From: Archangium sp.
Lineage (GTDB): Bacteria; Myxococcota; Myxococcia; Myxococcales; Myxococcaceae
Reading direction: 5' to 3'
Assembly: GCA_016793585.1 (NCBI GenBank)
Contig: JAEUJR010001185.1
Location: forward strand, 1-14,205
DNA length: 14,205 bases
Part shown: piece after piece, positions 5,692 to 14,205 of the stretch
Layout of the letters: every line of letters begins with the position of its first letter
How positions within the stretch are numbered: the first letter of the stretch is position 1
The notes under the pieces: model-generated
What the model was told of the DNA's origin: nothing
What the model saw: the letters and a program-made list of their open reading frames with translations, nothing else
Databases searched by the model: none
Program-made: the position numbers and the translations under genes

Positions 5692-8471
5692 CGCTGCTGC
5701 TCGCCATCGTCTGCTGGCTGCTGCTGTTGTTCGGCGTCGCGCAGCTGGGCCAGACGAGCGGCCGGTTTCGCCAGCTCTCGGAGCACCCGCTCGTCTATGC
5801 CCTCTCGCTCGGCGTCTACGCGACGAGCTGGACGTACTTCGGCGCGGTCGGCTTCGCCCGCACGTCTGGGCTCGACTTTCTCGCGGTGTCACTCGGGCCG
5901 ACGCTGGCGGCGCTGCTGGTGCCCGTCGTCTCGCTGCCCCTGCTCGAGGTGCTGCGCCGCCATCGCCTGGCGACGCTCGCCGACCTGTTGGCGTTTCGGT
6001 ACCGCAGCAAGGCCGTCGGCGCGGTGGTGACGTTCACGCTGACGCTGGCGATCATTCCGTACCTCGCCGTGCAGGTGCGTGGCGTGGGCACGACGGCGTC
6101 GGTGCTGCTCGATGGGCTCGACCCGGTACTCAGCGGCGCTGCGTTCTGCATCGCGATGGTGGTCTTCGCGTCGCTGTTCGGCGCCTCGCACGCCACCAGC
6201 CGAGAACGGCACCCGGGCCTGGTGCTCGCCGTCGCGATGGAGACGCTGTTCAAGGTGGTCGCGTTGCTCGTCGTCGGCGTGACGGCGGTGACGACGGCCA
6301 GGACACCGCTCGTGGTGCCGCCGCTGCCCGAGACCCAGGGCTTCGTGTCGGTGACGTTGCTGTCGGTGGTCGCGGCCTTCCTCTTGCCGCGGCAGTTCCA
6401 CATGGCGTTCGCCGAGGCGCCCGAAGGGGTGCCGGGCCGGCGCGCGCTCCTGACCTCGACGTGGGCCTTTCCCCTCGTGCTGCTGCTGCTCAACCTGCCC
6501 ATCCCGCTCATCCTCGCGGCGGGCACGCAGCTTGCCCCCGAGGGGAACGCAGACCTCTACGTGCTCACGGTCGCGGCGCAGGTGCCGCTGGTGCCGACGC
6601 TCGCGTGGCTCGGTGGTGTGTCGGCCTCGAGCGCGATGGTGATCGTCGGCACGCTCGCGCTCAGCAACATGGTGGCGACGCACTGGGTGACGCCGCTGCG
6701 GAGCGCCCCGAAGAATTTGTATCGCCAGCTCGTGTTGGAGCGCCGCCTCGTCATCGCCGCCTCGCTCGGCCTCGCCTTCGTGCTCTTCGTGGTGCTCGAG
6801 CGGGTCAGCCCCGCAGCCATCTCGCGTGGTGGTGCGCTCGCGCAGGTCGGGCTCGTCGCCTTTGCCGGCGTCGCGCAGGCGTTGCCCGCCACCATCGGAG
6901 TCTTCTTCTTCCCGAAGCTGAGTCGCGCGGGTGTGGTCGCGGGGCTCTTCACCGGCACTGCGGCGTGGCTGGTGTCGCTGGCGCTGCCGCTCGTCGGAGT
7001 CGCGCTGGTGCATCTGCCCGAGGCCGATGGGCTCGGCGTGGCGGTGTGGTGCTCGCTGGGCCTCAACGTCGCGGCCGCGGGCCTCGGCTCGTGGCTGCGC
7101 CCCGTCTCGAAGGAGGAGTCGCTCGCCGCCGAAGCGTGCCGCCGCGAGGTGGTCGACGACGACGCGTCGCTGCCCATCGATCAGGCCGGCTTCGTCGAGC
7201 GTCTCACGCCCGTGCTCGGCCACGCGTCGGCGGCGCTCGAGGTCGCGAAGGCTCGCTCGGCGCTGTCGTTGAAGGAGACCGACACGAGCGTGACCGGGCT
7301 GAAGCGGCTCAAGCGGCAGCTCGAAGCCGACCTCTCGGCGCTGGTGGGCCCGATGGTGAGCTGGGCCGCGTTGAACGTGGCTCCCCGTGAGGAGTTCGCG
7401 CGCGGCGTTCCGCTGGCCGAGCGCATTCGGTCACTCGAAGAAGCCGTCGCCCACGCACGTGAGGGCCAGACCCAGACCGCGGCAGAGACGCTGCGCGCCT
7501 GGCTCGAGACCGTGTTCCGCGCGCTGCCCGTCGGCGTCTGTGTGCTCGGGCCCGATGACGACGTCGTCTGGTGGAACGAGCGGCTCGCCGCGCTCACGGG
7601 TGTTCCTTCGGCGCAGGTGCGTGGCCGGCTTCGCACGTCGCTCGAGGCCGATCTCTCGCAGGCACTCGCAGCGAGCGGTGAACACCGGGTCGGGGCGCTC
7701 ACGGTTCAAGTCACGCGTACGAGCGCCGCCGACGACCTCGAAGGCGCCAGCATCGTCGTCGTCGAAGACCTCTCGCAGACGCGGCAGCTCGAGGCGCAGG
7801 TTCGCCATCAAGATCGGCTCGCCACCATCGGCCGCTTCGCCGCGGGCGTCGCGCACGAGGTCGGCAACCCGCTCGCGGCGGTGATGATGCTGACCCAGGG
7901 CCTCGAGCGCGACCACGACGCGTCACCCGAGCGCTTGAGTCAGTTGCTCGACGCAGCCCGACGCATCGACGAGATCGTTCGCGGGCTCGTCTCGTTCGCG
8001 CGCGCCGGCTCCAGTCAGACCACCACCGCGCGCCAGCCGGTGTCGCTCGACGTCATCGCGACGCAGGCGGCGAGCCTCGTGCAGCTGTCGAAGAACCGCG
8101 ACGTCACCCTCGAGCTCTCGAGCCCCGACGCCACCGCCACGGCGAACCTGCAAGAGCTCGTGCAGGTCGTCGTCAACCTGCTCACCAACGCCCTCGACGC
8201 GACGCCGAGCGACAAGCAGGTTCGCGTGCGCACCTCGTTCGACCAGCACCACGTCACGCTCGAGGTCGTCGACGAAGGCGCCGGCATGGCCCCCGAGGTG
8301 GCCGCCCATGTCTTCGAGCCGTTCTTCACGACCAAAGACGTCGGGCAGGGCACGGGGCTGGGGCTCTCGGTCGCGTGGACCATCGTGCAAGCGCACGGCG
8401 GCACCCTCTCGGTGAAGAGCGAGTCGGGAGCCGGAACGACGATGACGCTTCGATTGCCCCGTACGCCGTGA
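5688..8471 (+). CDS. Sodium/solute symporter-fused sensor histidine kinase (CbrA/CrbS-like)
   Basis: 927-aa inner-membrane sensor kinase. Residues 1 to about 468 form a multi-helix SSS (SLC5) domain, with CbrA-like sequence such as TSWTYFGAVG, LGPTLAALL and TLADLLAFRY. Residues about 502-565 resemble the STAC domain that links SLC5 domains to kinases, followed by a helical linker and a PAS domain (about 607-690, ALPVGVCVLGPDDDVVWWN). The kinase core has phospho-acceptor H723 in GVAHEVGNPL, the N-box (N830, N834), the G1 box D862-EGAGM, the F-box EPFF (877-880) and the G2 box GQGTGLGLS. It should autophosphorylate and pass phosphate to the NtrC-type regulator encoded 27 nt downstream. Family members respond to histidine or carbon status (CbrA) or control acetate use (CrbS). 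With acs and actP nearby, acetate or a related metabolite is a reasonable guess for the signal. The start is fixed by the ATGA overlap with the upstream small gene and by the first helix. Confidence 0.95.
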   Translation: MTLLLAIVCWLLLLFGVAQLGQTSGRFRQLSEHPLVYALSLGVYATSWTYFGAVGFARTSGLDFLAVSLGPTLAALLVPVVSLPLLEVLRRHRLATLADLLAFRYRSKAVGAVVTFTLTLAIIPYLAVQVRGVGTTASVLLDGLDPVLSGAAFCIAMVVFASLFGASHATSRERHPGLVLAVAMETLFKVVALLVVGVTAVTTARTPLVVPPLPETQGFVSVTLLSVVAAFLLPRQFHMAFAEAPEGVPGRRALLTSTWAFPLVLLLLNLPIPLILAAGTQLAPEGNADLYVLTVAAQVPLVPTLAWLGGVSASSAMVIVGTLALSNMVATHWVTPLRSAPKNLYRQLVLERRLVIAASLGLAFVLFVVLERVSPAAISRGGALAQVGLVAFAGVAQALPATIGVFFFPKLSRAGVVAGLFTGTAAWLVSLALPLVGVALVHLPEADGLGVAVWCSLGLNVAAAGLGSWLRPVSKEESLAAEACRREVVDDDASLPIDQAGFVERLTPVLGHASAALEVAKARSALSLKETDTSVTGLKRLKRQLEADLSALVGPMVSWAALNVAPREEFARGVPLAERIRSLEEAVAHAREGQTQTAAETLRAWLETVFRALPVGVCVLGPDDDVVWWNERLAALTGVPSAQVRGRLRTSLEADLSQALAASGEHRVGALTVQVTRTSAADDLEGASIVVVEDLSQTRQLEAQVRHQDRLATIGRFAAGVAHEVGNPLAAVMMLTQGLERDHDASPERLSQLLDAARRIDEIVRGLVSFARAGSSQTTTARQPVSLDVIATQAASLVQLSKNRDVTLELSSPDATATANLQELVQVVVNLLTNALDATPSDKQVRVRTSFDQHHVTLEVVDEGAGMAPEVAAHVFEPFFTTKDVGQGTGLGLSVAWTIVQAHGGTLSVKSESGAGTTMTLRLPRTP

Positions 8472-8498
8472 CGGGCCTACGGTCGCGGCTCTCCGCGA

Positions 8499-9833
8499 AT
8501 GCGCCTCCTCATCGTCGAAGACGAAGTCGCCGTGCGGGCCGAGATGAAGCGGCTGTTGACCCGCGCCGGCCATGAGGTCGTCGAGGCGGGCACCGTGCGA
8601 GACGCGCGCGAGGCGAACCCCACCGCCTTCGATCTCGTCATCAGCGATCTGCGGCTGCCAGGCGGGCTGGGAACGGAGCTCATCGGCGCGGCCGAAGGCG
8701 TGCCGGTGTTGATCATCACGTCGTACGCCTCGGTGCGCAGCGCGGTCGACGCGATGAAGCAGGGCGCGGCCGACTACCTCTCGAAGCCCTTCGACCCTGA
8801 CGAGCTGCTCATCGTCGTCGATCGAATCCTCGGTGACTCGCGCACGAAGCGGCAGGTGGCGGCGCTCTCGCGGGAGGCGCAGGCGACGTGGGCGGTGGAG
8901 GGCATGGTCGGCCGTTCGGAGCCGATGCAGGCGGCGTTCGACCGCGTTCGCAAGGCCGCGCCGACCGACGCGACGGTGCTCATTCTCGGCGAGTCGGGCA
9001 CGGGCAAAGAGCTCATCGCGCGCGCCGTGCATCAGCAGTCGTCGCGCAAGCCGGGCCCGTTCGTCGCGGTGAACTGCGCCGCCATTCCCGAGACCCTCAT
9101 CGAGTCGGAGCTGTTCGGCTACGCGCGCGGCGCCTTCACCGGCGCGAACACCGATCACGCTGGACTCGTCGAGGCAGCCCACGGCGGCACGCTGTTTCTC
9201 GACGAGATTGGCGAGCTGCCGTTGCAGGCGCAGTCGCGGCTCCTTCGCACGCTGCAAGATGGAGAGGTACGGCGCGTCGGAGCCACGCAGTCACGCCGCG
9301 CCGACGTTCGCCTCGTCGCCGCCACGCATCGCGACCTGCCGAAGATGGTCGAGGCGGGCACCTTCCGCTCCGACCTCTACTACCGGCTCAAGGTCGTCGA
9401 GGTGCGGCTGCCTGCGCTGCGAGATCGCGGCGACGACGTCATCGAGCTCGCCGACGCGCTGGTGGCCCGCCACGCGCAGAAGCTCGGCCGGCCCGTTCCC
9501 GCCTTCACGCCCGAGGCGACCGAGGCGCTGCGCTCGCACCACTGGCCGGGCAACGTGCGGGAGCTCGAGAACGCGCTCGAGCGGGCGCTCATCTTGAGTG
9601 ACGGCGTCGCGCTGACGGCCGAGCTGTTGGGCCTCGACGACGTGCAGCGCCAGCCTGCGCCCACGAAGGAGTCGGCCGAAGACGCGTCGCTCATGGCGTA
9701 CTTCAAGCGCTTCGTCGAAGAGCACCAACATGACTTGTCAGAGACGGAGCTCGCGCGCCGCCTCGGCATCAGCCGCAAGACGTTGTGGGAGCGCCGCCTG
9801 AAACACGGGCTGCCCCGCCCCGCCCGTGGATAG
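8499..9833 (+). CDS. NtrC-family sigma54-dependent response regulator
   Basis: 444-aa cytosolic transcription activator with the standard three parts. The receiver domain (1 to about 118) has acidic pocket E7-D8, phospho-acceptor D50, T74 and K96. The AAA+ domain has Walker A GESGTGKE (164-171), the sigma54-contact loop GAFTGA (211-216), Walker B LFLDEIGE with D235-E236, and later [12 protein letters not shown]-terminal Fis-type helix-turn-helix ([18 protein letters not shown]) binds DNA. The intact GAFTGA loop predicts that it drives sigma54 promoters. It is encoded 27 nt after the symporter-fused kinase, its obvious partner, and 9 nt before the CPBP gene. Likely targets include the sigma54 promoter in front of acs (10975-10989), with the dyads at 10804-10842 as candidate binding sites. 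That target assignment is inference. The start at 8499 gives the canonical receiver N-terminus MRLLIVEDE. Confidence 0.97.
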   Translation: MRLLIVEDEVAVRAEMKRLLTRAGHEVVEAGTVRDAREANPTAFDLVISDLRLPGGLGTELIGAAEGVPVLIITSYASVRSAVDAMKQGAADYLSKPFDPDELLIVVDRILGDSRTKRQVAALSREAQATWAVEGMVGRSEPMQAAFDRVRKAAPTDATVLILGESGTGKELIARAVHQQSSRKPGPFVAVNCAAIPETLIESELFGYARGAFTGANTDHAGLVEAAHGGTLFLDEIGELPLQAQSRLLRTLQDGEVRRVGATQSRRADVRLVAATHRDLPKMVEAGTFRSDLYYRLKVVEVRLPALRDRGDDVIELADALVARHAQKLGRPVPAFTPEATEALRSHHWPGNVRELENALERALILSDGVALTAELLGLDDVQRQPAPTKESAEDASLMAYFKRFVEEHQHDLSETELARRLGISRKTLWERRLKHGLPRPARG

Positions 9834-9842
9834 AGGGACTGC

Positions 9843-10793
9843 ATGAGTCGCGAACAACGAGCCCGGGCCAACGCAGGCCTCATCGCCTTTCTGCTGTTGA
9901 GCTTCTCGCTGACGTGGGCCGTCGCCGCCTCGCTGCGCGCACTCGGCCTCACCGGTGTTCCCGTCGAGCGCCTCGGCACGCGGCTGTTCACCACGTCGCT
10001 CCTCTACGTACTCACCATGGGCTGGCAGCCGTTCGTCGCGACGCTGCTGGTGCGCCGGTGGGTCGACCCACCCGACGCGCTCGACCTGGGCCTGCGACCG
10101 ACGCGCGGCGTCTTCAGCTTCGTCGGTGGTGTCAGCGCCATCGCCTTCGTGGCGCTCGCAGCGGTGGTGGCCTTCGTGCTCGGCGCGGCGAGTGGCTCGT
10201 CGACCCCAGAGACCGAGGCACTCGACGCCGATGGGCTGAACGCGCTCGCGCTCATGCTCGCCTTCTTCGGCACCATCGCGCTCGTGTGGCTCCAGGCCTT
10301 CGCCGAAGAGCTGGGCTGGCGCGGGTACTTTCTTCCGCGGGCCATGGAGCGCTTCGGCCACTGGCCGGGCCTGCTGCTCCACGGCGCGGTGTGGGGGCTC
10401 TGGTACGCACCAGTACTCCTGTTCGCGACCGAGGGCCCGCTCGAGTTCTCGTCGGTGCTGCGGCCGCTGGCCTTCGTCGTCACCTGCGCGCTGCTCGGCA
10501 CGCTCTACGGTTGGTTGCGGCTCGCCTCGGGCAGCCTCGCGCCCGTCGTCGTCACCAACACCACGCTCACCCTCGCGGCCGGCCTGCCCTACGTCATTCA
10601 CGGCGTCGACCCGGGCCTGCGCTCCTCAGCGTTCGGTGCCTCGGGCTGGCTGGTGCTCGTCGTCGCCATCGCAGCCCTGGCGATGACGCGGTGGCGCTCG
10701 GTCGTTCGGCTCCCGCTCGCGCTCAGCGAGGTGCCAGTCTCGGCCGTCGGGTTCTTGATGCGGCGCCCGCCCGGCAAGCAGTACCTGCACTGA
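9843..10793 (+). CDS. CPBP (CAAX/Rce1-type) family membrane protein, catalytic motifs altered
   Basis: 316-aa polytopic membrane protein of the CPBP/Rce1 family, intramembrane metalloproteases that in bacteria are linked to bacteriocin self-immunity or protein processing. Motif 1 is intact: E155-E156-LGW-R160 (EExxxR). In motif 2, where F/WxxxH is expected, the sequence is W184-GLW-Y188, so the histidine is a tyrosine. In motif 3, where a conserved H precedes N/D, the sequence is VVVTNTT (about 235-241), again without histidine. Two of the usual metal ligands are therefore missing, and the protein may be inactive or use other residues such as H180. At least six hydrophobic segments are visible. 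A GAGGGA ribosome-binding sequence (9833-9838) overlaps the regulator's stop codon, and the ATG follows four bases later, so it belongs to the sensor/regulator operon. A role in signalling is possible but unproven. Confidence 0.87.
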   Translation: MSREQRARANAGLIAFLLLSFSLTWAVAASLRALGLTGVPVERLGTRLFTTSLLYVLTMGWQPFVATLLVRRWVDPPDALDLGLRPTRGVFSFVGGVSAIAFVALAAVVAFVLGAASGSSTPETEALDADGLNALALMLAFFGTIALVWLQAFAEELGWRGYFLPRAMERFGHWPGLLLHGAVWGLWYAPVLLFATEGPLEFSSVLRPLAFVVTCALLGTLYGWLRLASGSLAPVVVTNTTLTLAAGLPYVIHGVDPGLRSSAFGASGWLVLVVAIAALAMTRWRSVVRLPLALSEVPVSAVGFLMRRPPGKQYLH

Positions 10794-10803
10794 GGCGCCG
10801 CGC

Positions 10804-10818
10804 GTTACCCAAGGTAAC
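10804..10818. promoter_or_regulatory. Perfect 15-bp dyad, candidate activator binding site 1
   Basis: GTTACC-CAA-GGTAAC is a perfect 6-bp inverted repeat with a 3-bp centre, beginning 10 bases after the CPBP stop codon. Its centre (10811) lies about 190 bp upstream of the transcription start predicted from the sigma54 element, the normal range for upstream sites of NtrC-type activators. It is not followed by a T-run, so a terminator is unlikely. From memory, CbrB sites in Pseudomonas also have GTTAC/GTAAC half-sites; this needs checking. Confidence 0.6.
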
Positions 10819-10827
10819 ACTCCCCGC

Positions 10828-10842
10828 GTTTCGCTCCGTAAC
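10828..10842. promoter_or_regulatory. Imperfect second copy of the dyad, candidate activator binding site 2
   Basis: GTTTCGCTCCGTAAC matches the perfect dyad at 10 of 15 positions and keeps the outer GTT...AAC ends plus the inner C and G. Its centre (10835) is 24 bp from that of the first site, a little over two helical turns. Tandem sites spaced like this are typical for activators that form hexamers on DNA. Taken alone this copy would not be convincing. Confidence 0.45.
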
Positions 10843-10974
10843 AACGCGCCCTCGACGAAACGAAGACGCGAACCTGCGAAGGCGCGACGCAGCCCGACGG
10901 CGTTGCGCGTCAATCGAACCAATCTCCACACCTGCGTGCACATGCCGCGCAGCGTCGTCGCCGTGTCACGTTCG

Positions 10975-10989
10975 TGGCGCGCTCGTTGC
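10975..10989 (+). promoter_or_regulatory. Sigma54 (-24/-12) promoter of acs
   Basis: TGGCGCG-CTCG-TTGC matches TGGCACG-N4-TTGC at 10 of 11 core bases. The invariant GG (10976-10977) and GC (10988-10989) are separated by exactly 10 bases, as required. The predicted start of transcription is near 11001, giving a leader of about 31 nt before the acs ATG at 11032. The adjacent sigma54 activator gene and the upstream dyads make chance occurrence less likely. Confidence 0.68.
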
Positions 10990-11031
10990 GATAGGTCTGC
11001 GGGCTCCACTCACGCATTGGGGGTTTCACCG

Positions 11032-12998
<1,967 letters not shown>

Positions 12999-13002
<4 letters not shown>

Positions 13003-13325
13003 CCCCACAGCTCGCGGTGCCCGCGGTCACGACGGCCAGGCCTTCGAACGAGTCGACGACCGCGGTGCGTGCCGTGGCGGCGATGCGGTGGCGCATGGCC
13101 ATCGTCCTCTCGCTGGCGATGCTGGTGACGTACTTCGCGTTCGTTCTGGGCATCGCCTTCGACAAGCAGGCGCTGGGCACGCTCATCACGAAGGGGTTGT
13201 CCGTCGGCATCGTGCTCGGCGCCGGCGTCATTCTCACGGCGTTCGGCCTCACGGCCTTCTACGCCTGGTGGGCCAACCGCGTGTACGACCCGGCGCTCGA
13301 CCAGGTCGCGCGAGGTGAGCAGTGA
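12999..13325 (+). CDS. yjcH: DUF485 family inner-membrane protein (YjcH-like)
   Basis: 108-aa membrane protein with a polar N-terminal tail of about 30 residues, two transmembrane helices (about 33-54 and 67-89) and the characteristic [12 protein letters not shown] segment after helix 2. This pattern and its position between acs and actP identify the DUF485/YjcH family, as in the enterobacterial acs-yjcH-actP operon. Its molecular function is not established; it is usually regarded as an accessory to the SSS transporter that follows. Its ATG overlaps the acs stop by four bases and its stop overlaps the actP GTG by four bases, so the three genes are translationally coupled. The N-terminal tail is longer than in the enterobacterial protein, but no alternative start fits the ATGA overlap better. 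Confidence 0.9.
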
Positions 13326-14205
13326 GCCCGCTGCTCGCGACGTCGCTCGGTGAGCCGAACCTCACCTCGATTCTCTTCTTCTTCGCGTTCGTCAGCGTGA
13401 CGATGGGCATCACGTACTGGGCCGCGCGCAAGACGAAGACGGCGAGCGAGTTCCTCACCGCGGGCGGCAACGTCACGGCCGTACAGAACGGCTTCGCGCT
13501 CGCAGGCGACTACATGAGCGCCGCCAGCTTCCTCGGCATCGCGGGCCTGGTGGCGACGTCGGGTTTCGACGGGCTCATCTACTCGGTGGGCTGGCTCGTC
13601 GGCTGGCCAGTGGTGACGTTCCTCATCGCCGAGCCGCTGCGCAACCTGGGCAAGTTCACCTTCGCCGACGTGTTGACGGCCCGGCTCCAGCAGAAGCCGG
13701 TGCGCATCGCGGCGGCCTTCAGCACGCTCACGGTGATCAGCTTCTATTTGATCGCGCAGATGGTCGGCGCCGGCAACCTCGTGCGCATGATGTTCGGCAT
13801 TCCGTACGAAGCGGCCGTCGGCGCGGTCGGCGTGGTGATGCTGCTCTACGTGCTCTTCGGCGGAATGATCGCCACCACCTGGGTGCAGATCGTCAAGGCG
13901 GTGCTGCTGCTCTCGGGGGCCACCCTGCTCGCGCTGATGGCGCTCTCGAAGTTCGGCTTCAACCCGCTCGCGCTCTTCTCAGCCGCGGCGGATCAGTACG
14001 GCGCCGAGGTGCTCGCTCCGGGCAAGCTGGTCTCGAGCCCGGTCGAGGCCGTGTCGCTCGGCCTCGCGCTCATGTTCGGCACGGCGGGCCTGCCGCACAT
14101 CTTGATGCGCTTCTACACGGTGCGTGACGCGAAGACGGCCCGCACCAGCGTCGTGTACGCGACCGGCCTCATCGGCTTCTTCTACCTGGTGACGTTCATT
14201 CTCGG
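13322..14205 (+). CDS. actP: Cation/acetate symporter ActP (partial, N-terminal 294 aa)
   Basis: The frame opens at GTG 13322, overlaps the yjcH stop (GTGA), and stays open to the right edge, so the C-terminal half is missing. The visible 294 residues follow E. coli ActP closely in order: [15 protein letters not shown], the family segment [12 protein letters not shown] (D63 onward), [40 protein letters not shown] and [15 protein letters not shown]. Several membrane helices are evident. The protein should import acetate (and other short monocarboxylates) with Na+ or another cation, supplying Acs. The N-terminus is shorter than that of E. coli ActP and lacks its cleavable-looking leader. Co-expression with acs and yjcH is almost certain from the overlaps. 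Confidence 0.95.
   Translation, partial: MSPLLATSLGEPNLTSILFFFAFVSVTMGITYWAARKTKTASEFLTAGGNVTAVQNGFALAGDYMSAASFLGIAGLVATSGFDGLIYSVGWLVGWPVVTFLIAEPLRNLGKFTFADVLTARLQQKPVRIAAAFSTLTVISFYLIAQMVGAGNLVRMMFGIPYEAAVGAVGVVMLLYVLFGGMIATTWVQIVKAVLLLSGATLLALMALSKFGFNPLALFSAAADQYGAEVLAPGKLVSSPVEAVSLGLALMFGTAGLPHILMRFYTVRDAKTARTSVVYATGLIGFFYLVTFIL

Larger units (their letters stand above)
10794..11031. promoter_or_regulatory. Intergenic control region in front of acs
   Basis: This 238-nt gap is the longest clean intergenic stretch in the window. It holds, in order, two 15-bp dyads with GTT/AAC ends (10804-10842), a relatively AT-rich patch (about 10911-10931), a near-consensus sigma54 -24/-12 element (10975-10989), and a GGGGG ribosome-binding sequence (11019-11023) eight bases before the acs ATG. 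No coding ORF with local codon habit and no hairpin followed by a T-run was seen. Confidence 0.6.

Noticed and set aside
5889..7223. 444-codon minus-strand ORF inside the sensor kinase gene
   Set aside because: Composition is Arg/His/Glu-rich antisense of membrane-helix codons with no recognisable motif; the plus-strand symporter domain is clear.
10804..10818. Dyad after the CPBP gene as a rho-independent terminator
   Set aside because: The stem is only 6 bp with a 3-base loop and is followed by ACTCCCCGCG rather than a T-run.
10911..10931. IHF-type bending site between the dyads and the promoter
   Set aside because: The patch is relatively AT-rich but has about three mismatches to the IHF consensus, so it is not reported as a feature.
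10903..11031. Upstream in-frame extension of acs
   Set aside because: It crosses the sigma54 element and resembles no Acs N-terminus. The ATG at 11032 has a ribosome-binding sequence and matches the family start.

Overview
This 14.2 kb window is very GC-rich with strong G/C preference at third codon positions. It carries no mobile element, CRISPR array, tRNA or rRNA that I can see. A Cys-rich/kelch lipoprotein, a PilZ protein, a sigma54-type two-component system, weak Shine-Dalgarno signals and very tight gene packing together suggest a myxobacterium-like member of the Myxococcota. That assignment is inference from gene style, not from a marker gene.

Left part (1-5450). A minus-strand nucleotidyltransferase (UTP--glucose-1-phosphate uridylyltransferase type) runs off the left edge. 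A plus-strand hypothetical gene follows that looks broken by two compensating frameshifts (about 497-949). Its end converges on and overlaps a minus-strand CDP-alcohol phosphatidyltransferase (879-1457). A plus-strand trio then starts divergently: a secreted M15-type D-Ala-D-Ala carboxypeptidase-like protein, a Cys-rich-repeat/kelch lipoprotein and tRNA-guanine transglycosylase (tgt). A small minus-strand PilZ protein ends 1 nt from the tgt stop.

Right part (5530-14205). This is one functional theme, acetate utilisation and its control. An apparent operon encodes a 53-aa two-helix membrane protein, a sensor kinase fused to a sodium/solute symporter (SSS) domain (CbrA/CrbS-like), an NtrC-family sigma54 activator and a CPBP-type membrane protein. 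A 238-nt intergenic region follows, then acs, a DUF485 protein (yjcH) and actP, joined by 4-nt stop/start overlaps; actP runs off the right edge.

The most interesting signal is the intergenic region in front of acs. It holds a near-consensus sigma54 -24/-12 promoter (10975-10989, 10 of 11 core bases) about 43 nt upstream of the acs start. About 150-190 nt before the predicted transcription start lie two tandem 15-bp dyads (GTTACCCAAGGTAAC, perfect; and an imperfect copy 24 bp downstream), the usual distance for an activator binding site. Together with the adjacent sensor/activator pair this predicts a self-contained sigma54-dependent 'acetate switch'. As I recall, acs in Vibrio and Pseudomonas is instead controlled by a kinase of the same type acting through a LuxR/NarL-type regulator (CrbSR), while NtrC-type partners are known from CbrAB. 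The regulatory link here is inferred from position and motifs and is untested.
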